Part shown: positions 37,332-46,332 of the stretch, one piece after another
How the letters are laid out: each line of letters starts with the position of its first letter
Position numbering within the stretch: the first letter of the stretch is position 1
Source: Gynurincola endophyticus
Lineage (GTDB): Bacteria; Bacteroidota; Bacteroidia; Chitinophagales; Chitinophagaceae
Direction: 5' to 3'
NCBI RefSeq assembly: GCF_003991195.1
Contig: NZ_RCWL01000001.1
Span: 248,001 to 312,000 of the forward strand
Length of the DNA stretch: 64,000 nt
Notes under the pieces: generated by a model
What the model was told of the DNA's origin: nothing
The model's input: only the letters and a program-made list of their open reading frames with translations
The model's database searches: none
Made by a program: the position numbers and the translations under genes

Positions 37332-39227
37332 ATGAGAAATATTTTATTACTTCTAATTACAGTTGTAATCAGTACAGCTACGTGTGCCCAGATTAATTAT
37401 TCTGCACTTGATTTTTCTTCTTACAAACCTTATCAGCATCGTTTTTTATATGGCGTAAACCTCGGGTATTACGGGCAAAGCTGGGATGATAAAGCACTTG
37501 CCGACATCGCCGCAGGAAATACGGCAAAAAACGTAGATGGTGCAGGCATCCGGTCGTTTAGACCACCTCTGCCAGGTTATTTTGTTGACTTTTATGGTTA
37601 TGATGTTCGTTTGCAAGAGTTTGAATATTTTAAAACACTGGGCGTTGAACATAATACTATTATGTTAGGATGGCCGTCTGACCGGGTGAGGGAAACTTAC
37701 GATTATGGTTGTGGAGAAAACTCAAAGATGTTCGGAAACATGTATCTGCCCATATGGGATAACGGCGAAAATGGAACACCTTATAATGATGATAATCATT
37801 ACGCCGCTTATGTTTATGAAATTGTTACGCGCTATAAAGGATATACCAAATTCTGGGAAGTAATGAACGAGCCGGATTTTGATATAGCTTCTCAGGCCTG
37901 GTTAAATGATGATCAGCCGAATAACTGGTGGACGAATAATCCGTCTCCCTGTGCACTACTAAACATGAAAGCACCTATTCATTCTTATATCAGAATGCTA
38001 CGTATTTCATATGAAATTATTAAAACCCTTGACCCCGACGCCTATGTTTGTATCGGAGGAATCGGTTATCCCAGTTTTCTGGATGCAGTACTGAGAAATA
38101 CCGACAATCCGGGTTCCGGAGCTGTTACGGCAGACTTTCCGTTAAAAGGTGGGGCTTATTTTGATGTATTGAGTTTTCATAGTTATCCCATGTACAAACT
38201 TGGGGTATGGAGCAATGCCGCTAACGGATTTGTTTATAAACGGCATTCGGATGAAGCAGCAGCCGTTTTTATAAGAGATAAAGACGATCTCGATGAAGTG
38301 CTGATAAAACATGGGTTTGATGGAATCTCTTACCCGGAGAAAATATGGATTTGTACCGAAAGTAATATTTCCCGCATCCGGTCTGAAAGCTATATTGGTT
38401 CAGAAAGAGCCCAATTGAATTATGTATTAAAAGCGCAGGTGCTTTCTCAGAAGAATAAAATCATGCAACACTATTTGTTTGTATTAGGCGAGCCGAAATC
38501 AGAGGCAAATTCTTCAGATCCGTTTGATTTCATGGGGTTGTATAAACAATTAGAAAATACCGGTCCGCTTTCGAATAGCCAGCAATACCGTGTAACCTAT
38601 ACAGAGTCTGGAGTAGGATTAAGAACAATGTCTACGGAATTACTCGGATTTTTTTACGATTCACTTCTTACTACTCAACTTGAATTAAATGAATACATTG
38701 ATGGTGCGGCTTTTAGAGATCTGGAAGGAACAATAAAATATGTACTTTGGGCAAAAACAACTACTGACTTTTCTGAGGATGCCTCCTATTTATATAAACT
38801 TCCGGCAAGTTTTGACCAAACACAGTCGTTGGTCAGTATTGACTGGCAGGGGAATGAAAAATTATTAAACCTCAGTCAGATAGCATTGAATGCCACACCA
38901 GTAATTATAAAGTCTCCAGGAGGGCTATTGCCACATTATCCTTCAAAAAATAATATAGAAGATGACAGGGTGTGGGGATATAAGCTTTACCCCAATCCTG
39001 TTGTTGATCAACTACAGTTTGAATATACACTGAAAGAAAATGAGCGGGTGAGTTTGCAGATCATTCATCAGAATGGTTCTATTCTTAATACAGTGATTAG
39101 TAATGTAGTGAAGCCAGCAGGTAAAAATATAGAAGTAATCAATGTGGCTGCATTATCAAAGGGAATGTATTTTATAAGAATTGTTACTGACAAGAAGTAT
39201 AAAGTGTTTTCTTTTGTAAAACAATAG
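37332..39227 (+). CDS. T9SS-exported clan GH-A-like glycosidase, copy 1
   Basis: This 631-residue protein has a signal peptide (cleavage near TCAQ, 20). It has a TIM-barrel hydrolase-like region with the clan GH-A acid/base motif FWEVMNEPD (Glu180) and a likely nucleophile Glu343 in IWICTESN. A C-terminal T9SS type A sorting domain (LYPNPVVDQLQFEY...) starts near residue 553. The exact CAZy family is not recognised. It acts outside or on the surface. The next gene is a clear paralog of it. Confidence 0.8.
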   Translation: MRNILLLLITVVISTATCAQINYSALDFSSYKPYQHRFLYGVNLGYYGQSWDDKALADIAAGNTAKNVDGAGIRSFRPPLPGYFVDFYGYDVRLQEFEYFKTLGVEHNTIMLGWPSDRVRETYDYGCGENSKMFGNMYLPIWDNGENGTPYNDDNHYAAYVYEIVTRYKGYTKFWEVMNEPDFDIASQAWLNDDQPNNWWTNNPSPCALLNMKAPIHSYIRMLRISYEIIKTLDPDAYVCIGGIGYPSFLDAVLRNTDNPGSGAVTADFPLKGGAYFDVLSFHSYPMYKLGVWSNAANGFVYKRHSDEAAAVFIRDKDDLDEVLIKHGFDGISYPEKIWICTESNISRIRSESYIGSERAQLNYVLKAQVLSQKNKIMQHYLFVLGEPKSEANSSDPFDFMGLYKQLENTGPLSNSQQYRVTYTESGVGLRTMSTELLGFFYDSLLTTQLELNEYIDGAAFRDLEGTIKYVLWAKTTTDFSEDASYLYKLPASFDQTQSLVSIDWQGNEKLLNLSQIALNATPVIIKSPGGLLPHYPSKNNIEDDRVWGYKLYPNPVVDQLQFEYTLKENERVSLQIIHQNGSILNTVISNVVKPAGKNIEVINVAALSKGMYFIRIVTDKKYKVFSFVKQ

Positions 39228-39255
39228 TTTATTCATATTGTCTGTTGTTCGTATG

Positions 39256-39294
39256 ATGCTCTATCCGAATAAAAATAAGGATAGAGCATTTTTT
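39256..39294 (+). terminator. terminator between the two glycosidase genes
   Basis: An 11-bp stem ATGCTCTATCC/GGATAGAGCAT has a 12-base loop and then T5. The two paralogs are therefore separate transcription units, at least in part. Confidence 0.85.
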
Positions 39295-39416
39295 ATAAAG
39301 CGTAGTTGTTGCTAAAAAAAGTGTTTTTGCTTTCTCACTTTTATTTTTTGTTTTTAGATCAGATGATCATAATTGGCAATGTAATTGATAAGTGTTGAAT
39401 GAATTAATCAATTGCA

Positions 39417-41318
39417 ATGAAAACAGGTCTCTTTGCCCTAACACTACTCTTGTGTGGTTTACAATCTACTGCTCAAATAAATTTTACTGCTTTAGATAAA
39501 GGAAGTATTCATCCTTATCCTTATCCCTATTTATATGGCATCAATTCAGGAAGTTTTGATAATACCTGGGATGATAAATCGCTGGCTGATCTTGCTGCCG
39601 GAAATCCTTCGAAAAATGTGGCAGGGGTGGGTGCAAAAACTTTTCGTCCGCCATTACCAGGTTATTTTCTTGATTACTGGGGATATGATATAAGACTTGC
39701 AGAGTTTCAGCATTATCAATCGATTGGTGTAAGGGACAATGCAATTATTTTAGGTTGGCCTGTAGAAGCACAACGTGAGCGAACAAGATATGGTGGTTGC
39801 GGAGATGAGTCAAGAATGTTTGCCAATATGTATGAACCCATTTGGGATAATGGCGAGAACGGTACTCCGATCAATGAAAATAATTACTATGCTTTATATG
39901 TATACAATGTAGTTACACGCTATAAAGGATATGCAAAGTTTTGGGAAATTATGAATGAACCTGATTATGATATCAGTTCATCTGGATGGTTGGAACGTGA
40001 TCAGCCCGGTAACTGGTGGGATAATAATCCTTCACCTTGCTCATTGCTCAATATGAAAGCACCTATTTTTACTTATATCCGCATGTTGAGAATCAGCTAT
40101 GAGGTGATTAAAAGTATTGACCCAACTGCTTATATCTGTACCGGAGGATTAGGGTTACCCAGTTTTCTGGATGCTGTGCTGAGGAATACGGATAATCCGG
40201 TAGACGGATCTGTCACCAGTGAATACCCTAACAAAGGCGGTGCATATTTTGATGTGTTGAGTTTTCACAGCTATCCGCTTTTTAAACTGTCGAGCTGGAG
40301 TAATGAACTGAACGGCTTTAAATACGAAAGACATACCGATAAAGCTATAGAAGTATTTATTAAAGATAAAAACACTATGGACAGTGTTTTGCAATTATAC
40401 GGCTTTGACGGAAATACTTATCCTGAAAAATATTTTATCTGTTCGGAAAATAATATTTCCCGGAAACAAACTGAAAATTATATAGGTTCTGATATTGCTC
40501 ATCTGAATTTCACCATGAAAGTACAGGTGGCCTGTCAGAAAAATAATATTCTTCAACATTATATTTTCAATGTTGCAGAAAACAAAAACTGGAACGAATC
40601 GAATGATCAGTTTCAGTATATGGGTATGTATTCTAATATTATGGGAAAGGGCCCTTTAGGAAATGCAGGTCAGTACCTGGCTACAAAAACAGATGCCGGC
40701 CAGGGGCTCACTGTTATTGCACAACAGTTATTAGATTACACTTATGATGAAGCACTGACCAATGCTATGCAATTGCCCAATACTATTGACGGAGCCGCAT
40801 TCAAAAATTCATTAAATAATACAGCATTTGTATTGTGGGCAAAAACTACCAGAGATCAGTCTGAAGAAGCATATACCACTTATAACTTCCCGGCGGCCAT
40901 AAAAATGCCGGTAGCTGTTAAAAAATATAGCTGGAATGGAGTAGAGGAAAATATCAGTACTACGAATATTATTTTAAACGGAACTCCGGCTATTTATAAA
41001 GTGGATGACAATATACTCAACTATGTTAAACCGGAAGAAAAAGAATCAACGATCAGGTTGTATCAACTAAAACTTTATCCTAATCCTGCAATTACTCAAT
41101 CTCAGTTGCAGTTTTCAATAAGAGTAAGGGAGAATGTCAGTGTAAGGATTTACAGTACAAGCGGCTCTCTGGTAAAGTCGATTGTTAATCAACAAGGGTT
41201 TTTACAGGGTACGCATGTAATACCTATTCAAACTACTGAGTTGGCCAGCGGGCAGTATTATTTACTGTTTGAGTCTGATCAGAAAAAAGCGATGATTCCA
41301 TTTGTAATTGCACGCTGA
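39417..41318 (+). CDS. T9SS-exported clan GH-A-like glycosidase, copy 2
   Basis: This 633-residue paralog of the upstream gene has the same order: signal peptide to about residue 20, FWEIMNEPD (Glu181), YFICSENN (Glu near 344), and a T9SS sorting domain (KLYPNPAITQSQLQF). Long stretches are the same in both, such as KGGAYFDVLSFHSYP. It is a tandem duplication with divergence in the outer loops, so substrate range may differ. The gene ends before a strong terminator and the sigma/FecR unit. Confidence 0.8.
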   Translation: MKTGLFALTLLLCGLQSTAQINFTALDKGSIHPYPYPYLYGINSGSFDNTWDDKSLADLAAGNPSKNVAGVGAKTFRPPLPGYFLDYWGYDIRLAEFQHYQSIGVRDNAIILGWPVEAQRERTRYGGCGDESRMFANMYEPIWDNGENGTPINENNYYALYVYNVVTRYKGYAKFWEIMNEPDYDISSSGWLERDQPGNWWDNNPSPCSLLNMKAPIFTYIRMLRISYEVIKSIDPTAYICTGGLGLPSFLDAVLRNTDNPVDGSVTSEYPNKGGAYFDVLSFHSYPLFKLSSWSNELNGFKYERHTDKAIEVFIKDKNTMDSVLQLYGFDGNTYPEKYFICSENNISRKQTENYIGSDIAHLNFTMKVQVACQKNNILQHYIFNVAENKNWNESNDQFQYMGMYSNIMGKGPLGNAGQYLATKTDAGQGLTVIAQQLLDYTYDEALTNAMQLPNTIDGAAFKNSLNNTAFVLWAKTTRDQSEEAYTTYNFPAAIKMPVAVKKYSWNGVEENISTTNIILNGTPAIYKVDDNILNYVKPEEKESTIRLYQLKLYPNPAITQSQLQFSIRVRENVSVRIYSTSGSLVKSIVNQQGFLQGTHVIPIQTTELASGQYYLLFESDQKKAMIPFVIAR

Positions 41319-41340
41319 TAATAATATGAAATAGTAAAAA

Positions 41341-41372
41341 CGTCCACCACTATACAGTGGTGGACGTTTTTT
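41341..41372 (+). terminator. terminator after the second glycosidase gene
   Basis: A 10-bp GC-rich stem (CGTCCACCAC/GTGGTGGACG), a six-base loop and T6. Confidence 0.93.
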
Positions 41373-41469
41373 ATGTAACAATCGCTAATTGAATACGCGA
41401 AAATTAGTTAATATAATTATTTAACAGATTGGTAATGCGAAAATATAAAGAAGACAATATTAGTACTGG

Positions 41470-41477
41470 TATATTTG
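41470..41477 (+). promoter_or_regulatory. candidate -7 element TATATTTG for the sigma/FecR/SusCD unit
   Basis: A TAnnTTTG match 13 bases before the sigma-factor ATG, implying a very short leader or a leaderless mRNA. It is the only such match close to this start. Confidence 0.35.
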
Positions 41478-41489
41478 AATTTTGTATAA

Positions 41490-42026
41490 ATGGAAAATTT
41501 TATTCAAAAGATAAAAGAAGGTGATGAAGCGGCTTTTACAGAATTGTATGAGCAGTACCATGTGCCATTGCAAAAGTATATTTTTCAGTATACAAGATCC
41601 ACTTTTCTATCGGAAGAAGTAACTCAGATTGCTTTTTCTAAACTTTGGGAGAAGAGAGAAAATATTTCTCAAGACTACCCGATAACCGTTCAGCTTTTCA
41701 GGATTGCAAAAAGTTCTGTGATTGATCTGCTGCGTAAAGAAAAGTTCAGATATGTTTCTGAAATTGACGAGCATATTGAAAATACTACTACCGCCCCGGT
41801 GGTAGATATGCATAATAAAGAAAACCTGCATACTGCAATAAAAGCAATAGAAGGGCTGCCGCCTGTGATGCGAAAGGTTTTTAAACTTAACCGTATTGAA
41901 GGTTATAGTTATAAAGAAATAGCTGCTTTAATGCAAATCTCTTCAAAAACAGTAGAGTCTCATTTGTACAAGGCTGTAAAACAACTGAAGAAGAAAATGG
42001 AAGTCCTTTTCTTTATCCTTTTTTAG
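41490..42026 (+). CDS. FecI-type sigma factor (Bacteroides type)
   Basis: This 178-residue ECF sigma factor has region 2 (DEAAFTELYEQYHVPLQKYI, FLSEEVTQIAFSKLWEKREN) and region 4 (LPPVMRKVFKLNRIEGYSYKEIAALMQISSKTVESHLYKAV). Next comes a FecR anti-sigma gene and then a SusC gene, the standard signal-transduction layout. It probably turns on the SusC/SusD genes when substrate binds the receptor. Confidence 0.95.
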   Translation: MENFIQKIKEGDEAAFTELYEQYHVPLQKYIFQYTRSTFLSEEVTQIAFSKLWEKRENISQDYPITVQLFRIAKSSVIDLLRKEKFRYVSEIDEHIENTTTAPVVDMHNKENLHTAIKAIEGLPPVMRKVFKLNRIEGYSYKEIAALMQISSKTVESHLYKAVKQLKKKMEVLFFILF

Positions 42027-42099
42027 TTCCTGCTTTCCTCATTGTTAACAAATTATTACCTGGTAAGGGATAATGTTTCCTCAAACGAATTATAATTAA

Positions 42100-43149
42100 A
42101 TGCTAGAGCCGAGTAAAGAAATAATACAAAGGTTCTTTGATGGAACCTGTTCTGTTGAAGAAGTTAGTTTAGTAAAAAAATACTTTGCAAATCATCCGGA
42201 AGCATTGGCTTCTTATATGAATGAAGAAAACTGGTTATTGTTTTTAGAAGAGTATGAGCAGGAGGTAGCGGATGCGCAAAGAATTTTTATTAATCACCCT
42301 GTAAATAAACGAAATTATTTTAACAGGCTGAGCAGGGTTTCTGTTGCTGCAGGTATACTGATGTTATTGGCATTGGGCATATGGAAAATAGGCTTTGATG
42401 AAGATCACCAGGTAGTTGCCGATACTAATCGTGATGGTGCCGGTAAAACGACGATCATTCTGGCAAAGAAGATTATTATTGAAAATACTACTAATGAAGA
42501 GCAGGTGTATTTGTTACCCGATTCAAGCGTGGTTAATTTGTATGCAAACAGCTCAATACGGTATGAGCACCCCTTTCCTGTTGATAGCAGACCGGTTATA
42601 CTGAAAGGAAAAGCGATGTTCGACGTGAGTAAAGATACAGAGAAAGCATTTACAGTGTATGCAGGAAATATCTCTACTACCGCTCTGGGAACCAGGTTTC
42701 TGGTAGATGAAGAGTTTTCCGGTGTAAATGTAAAGTTATATAGTGGTAAAGTAGCTGTTAGAAATGTGCTGGATAGTAATGATAGTCATATGGTTTTTTT
42801 AATGCCAATGCAGGAGTTTTCTTATCGTTTGTCAACCGGAAAAGTAAGCAAGAAAACATTTAAAAGTGTTCTGCAACAAGTTGAAAAGAAAACATCACCG
42901 GTTACAGAACAACATTTATCAGAGCTGATATTTAATCAGACTCCTTTAAAAACGGTTCTTGACCAGTTAAAGAAAAAAGAAAAAATAGATATAATATATC
43001 ATAACGAATTGTTTCCTCAGAACATGACATATACAGGACGTTTCGATTCAAGAAAAGAATCGGTATATGAGTTTTTGCAGTTGTTGGCAAAACTTAACGG
43101 ATTTCAAATTGATAAAACAGATAATGGCTATTATATAACACAGCCATAG
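42100..43149 (+). CDS. FecR-family anti-sigma factor
   Basis: This 349-residue protein has a short cytoplasmic N-terminal part that binds the sigma factor, one transmembrane helix near residues 77-93, a FecR domain (VYLLPDSSVVNLYANSSIRYE; GKAMFDVSKD), and a C-terminal DUF4974-type domain (LSELIFNQTPLKTVLDQLKK). It passes the signal from the outer-membrane receptor to the sigma factor. The gene follows 73 bases after the sigma gene. Confidence 0.93.
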   Translation: MLEPSKEIIQRFFDGTCSVEEVSLVKKYFANHPEALASYMNEENWLLFLEEYEQEVADAQRIFINHPVNKRNYFNRLSRVSVAAGILMLLALGIWKIGFDEDHQVVADTNRDGAGKTTIILAKKIIIENTTNEEQVYLLPDSSVVNLYANSSIRYEHPFPVDSRPVILKGKAMFDVSKDTEKAFTVYAGNISTTALGTRFLVDEEFSGVNVKLYSGKVAVRNVLDSNDSHMVFLMPMQEFSYRLSTGKVSKKTFKSVLQQVEKKTSPVTEQHLSELIFNQTPLKTVLDQLKKKEKIDIIYHNELFPQNMTYTGRFDSRKESVYEFLQLLAKLNGFQIDKTDNGYYITQP

Positions 43150-43237
43150 ATTAACAAAATTTAGTGGGATTTTATTATTTACTACCGGCGTTGAGCGGGT
43201 AGAAGGGAATGCTTTGTTTAAACTTTAGTAATATATC

Positions 43238-46200
43238 ATGAAAATCAGATTACGAATTTTGCTGATCACTACCATGCTAACGGGAAGCATGGCAACTCTG
43301 CAAGCTCAACAAAATGGCAATGGTAGAATTGCCGGAAATGTTAGAGACACTGCTAATAAACCGATTGCTCATGCATCGGTAGAAGTACTCAACCAGAAAA
43401 CAAACTTTAAAAAAGAACAGTATGCTGATGAAAGTGGATTCTTCGCTTTTGAAAATGTTCCTGCCGGTGACGGATATAAAATTATTGTAGGTGCCATTGG
43501 TTATCTGAAAGATACTTTGTCTGGATACAAAGTAGCCGCGAATGGTAATATTTCAGTTTCAGTGACATTGAAGAATGAAGACAAGTCTTTATCTGAAGTA
43601 GTGGTAATCGGATATGGTACGGTAAAAAAAAGAGATGTAACCGGTTCAATCAGTACTGTGAAATCTGATAAGATTGCTGAGTTTCCGGTTTCTGATCCTG
43701 TACAATTATTACAGGGACGTGTTGCCGGTTTGGTTGTTCAGACTCAGTCGTGGCAGCCTGGTGGAAACATGCAGATCAGAGTACGCGGTAACAGGTCAAT
43801 AACTGCGAATAATTCTCCTTTGTATGTAGTAGATGGAATTCCGATTGAAGATGCTATTAACCAGTTAACTCCAAACGATATTGAATCGATGGAGATTTTA
43901 AAAGATGCTTCTGCTACAGCTATATATGGCAATCGTGGCGCGAACGGGGTAATTATCATTACTACCAAAAAAGGATTTAAAGGTAAAACCGTAGTAGAAT
44001 ACAATAGCTTCATCGGTCCGCAGAAAAACAGGAAAATGCCTGAGTTGATGGACGCAGCCTCTTTCGTTGAATATTCCAGAGAAGCACAACGCAATTCACT
44101 GGGAGGTCAATATGATGCGAAACCCAACAGAGAACTTGATTTTAAAAATGAGCAATTGGTGGCTACTCCTTACATGCGTGCCAATATGGAACGTGCGTGG
44201 GAGAGTGGTGAATATGATGCTTCAAAATTGATCAGCACAGACTGGATTGGTTATGGACTTCGTGAAGGTTTATTGCAAGATCATCAGATCAGTGTACGTG
44301 GTGGAAATGAACCTACTCAGTTTCTTATTTCAGGTGATTACTTTTATAATAAAGGTGTTGTGAGAGATCAGGATTTTAAGCGTTATTCTATCAGGTTAAA
44401 TGCAAGACAAGCAATTACTGATAATATACGTGTAGGTACAGAAACTGTATTTTCAAGGTCCACTCAGAATGCCGGTTGGAGTGTGTTTGACGGTTATGGA
44501 CTGAAAAGTTTTAATCCGCTGGCATCTCCTTATGAAGAAGACGGAACTACTTTAGCATTGTTTCCGACCAACAATACACGTACTCCCAATCCATTAACGA
44601 ATTTTGACCATTCAAAAAGAGTTAGAAATGTTGACAGATTTTTGGGTAACTATTATTTAGAAGTGTCATTCCTCAATAACTTTAAGTTGAGAAGTAATCT
44701 CGGGTTAGATTACAGACTATTTCAGTCATTAAACTTTGATGCTTCCAACACAGCAAATGCCGGTGGTGAAGCTCCGTCATCAGCCTCCAACAGTACTTCA
44801 AAAATGTTTAGCTATATTCTTGAAAATGTTTTGAGCTACAACAAAACATTTGGAGGAGATCATAATATTTTTTTTACGGCAGTACAATCCATTCAGTCTG
44901 AACAGAACGAATCAGCAGGTATTTCCGTTAAGGATTTACCTTATGATCAACAGTTATACTATAATGTTGGAAGTGCATTGACGATTAACGGTGTTAGCAG
45001 TAATCTTTCTAAGTGGAATTTAGCATCGTTTATGGGAAGATTAAACTATAGTTTCAGAGGAAAATACCTGGCTACGGTTTCAACAAGATATGATGGATCG
45101 TCAAGATTAGCTGTAGGGAAAAAATGGGTAGCATTCCCTTCGGTGGCATTAGCATGGCGTATTAAAGAAGAAAACTTTCTTATTGATTCAAGAGTAATTG
45201 ATGATTTGAAACTACGTGTTGGTTGGGGTAGAACCGGTAACTCAGGTATTAGTCCTTATACTACCTGGGGCAAACTCACTACTGTACGCTATGTATTTGG
45301 AGGGTCAAGTACTTTAGGGTTTTCTCCAACCGAAATGATTAATCCGAATCTGACATGGGAAACCACCGGCCAGTATAATGCGGGTATCGACTTCTCTCTA
45401 TTCAGAGGAAGAGTGTCAGGTAGCATTGAAGGATATCTTCAGAATACACATGATTTGTTGTTAAACAGACAATTGCCGATTGTATCGGGCTTCAGCTATA
45501 TTTTATCGAATGTAGGTAAAACGAGAAACAAAGGATTGGAATTGACAGTTAGAACTGTAAATGTTCAGAAGAAAAATTTTGAATGGAGTACCGATTGGAT
45601 TTTTGCCGCTAACAAAGAAGAAATCGTTGAGCTGTACAATGGAAAAGTAGATGATATCGGGGCGCAATGGTTTATCGGTAAGCCGGTGAATGTATATTAC
45701 GATTTAGGAAATAATGGTATCTGGCAAAATACAGCTGAAGACTTAGCTGAAATGGCAAAGTACAATGCAAACGGTTCAACTTTTAAGCCGGGAGATATTC
45801 GTCCGTTAGATAAAAACGGTGACTACAAAATAGATGCAAACGACAGATATATCATCGGACAATTAGCTCCAAAATGGACTGCGAGTTGGGCGCACAATTT
45901 CCGCTACAAAAATTTTGATGCAAATATCTTTTTAGTGGGGATGTTCGGGCAAACGGTAAATCATGATTTGGATATGCGTTTTGACGGAAGATATAATCAA
46001 CCTGCATTCGATTACTGGACGCCAACGCATGCCAGTAAATTATACCCAAGACCATTATTAGGTACCGCCAGTGTTAATTATCTGAGTACGCTGAATTATT
46101 ACAGTGGCTCATATGTAAGAGTACAAAATATCACAGTAGGTTACACCGTACCAAAGCCATCGTCTAACCTGTTTAATAAGTTGAGGGTATATGCAAGTAT

Positions 46201-46312
46201 TCAAAACCCATTCCTGATTACAAACTTTCCGGGAACAGATCCTGAAGGTGCGGCAGGTTTTGATAACCCGAGTGTGACTTCATTTTTACTGGGGCTGAAT
46301 ATTGCATTTTAA
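43238..46312 (+). CDS. SusC/RagA-type TonB-linked outer-membrane protein
   Basis: This 1024-residue protein has a signal peptide (cleavage near LQAQQ), a carboxypeptidase-regulatory-like domain (GNVRDTANKPIAHASVEVLN), and the SusC plug motif VVIGYGTVKKRDVTGSIS. A plug (NSPLYVVDGIPI...NRGANGVIIITTKKG) and a beta-barrel ending in a C-terminal Phe follow. It imports a polymeric or complexed substrate with its SusD partner, driven by TonB. The FecI/FecR genes upstream indicate regulation by substrate. The substrate is unknown. Confidence 0.95.
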   Translation: MKIRLRILLITTMLTGSMATLQAQQNGNGRIAGNVRDTANKPIAHASVEVLNQKTNFKKEQYADESGFFAFENVPAGDGYKIIVGAIGYLKDTLSGYKVAANGNISVSVTLKNEDKSLSEVVVIGYGTVKKRDVTGSISTVKSDKIAEFPVSDPVQLLQGRVAGLVVQTQSWQPGGNMQIRVRGNRSITANNSPLYVVDGIPIEDAINQLTPNDIESMEILKDASATAIYGNRGANGVIIITTKKGFKGKTVVEYNSFIGPQKNRKMPELMDAASFVEYSREAQRNSLGGQYDAKPNRELDFKNEQLVATPYMRANMERAWESGEYDASKLISTDWIGYGLREGLLQDHQISVRGGNEPTQFLISGDYFYNKGVVRDQDFKRYSIRLNARQAITDNIRVGTETVFSRSTQNAGWSVFDGYGLKSFNPLASPYEEDGTTLALFPTNNTRTPNPLTNFDHSKRVRNVDRFLGNYYLEVSFLNNFKLRSNLGLDYRLFQSLNFDASNTANAGGEAPSSASNSTSKMFSYILENVLSYNKTFGGDHNIFFTAVQSIQSEQNESAGISVKDLPYDQQLYYNVGSALTINGVSSNLSKWNLASFMGRLNYSFRGKYLATVSTRYDGSSRLAVGKKWVAFPSVALAWRIKEENFLIDSRVIDDLKLRVGWGRTGNSGISPYTTWGKLTTVRYVFGGSSTLGFSPTEMINPNLTWETTGQYNAGIDFSLFRGRVSGSIEGYLQNTHDLLLNRQLPIVSGFSYILSNVGKTRNKGLELTVRTVNVQKKNFEWSTDWIFAANKEEIVELYNGKVDDIGAQWFIGKPVNVYYDLGNNGIWQNTAEDLAEMAKYNANGSTFKPGDIRPLDKNGDYKIDANDRYIIGQLAPKWTASWAHNFRYKNFDANIFLVGMFGQTVNHDLDMRFDGRYNQPAFDYWTPTHASKLYPRPLLGTASVNYLSTLNYYSGSYVRVQNITVGYTVPKPSSNLFNKLRVYASIQNPFLITNFPGTDPEGAAGFDNPSVTSFLLGLNIAF

Positions 46313-46332
46313 AAAATAATAAACATTAAGTT

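Noticed and set aside
37332-41318. The two glycosidase paralogs as one operon with SusC/SusD
   Set aside because: Terminators lie at 39256-39294 and 41341-41372, so a single transcript is unlikely, though shared control remains possible.
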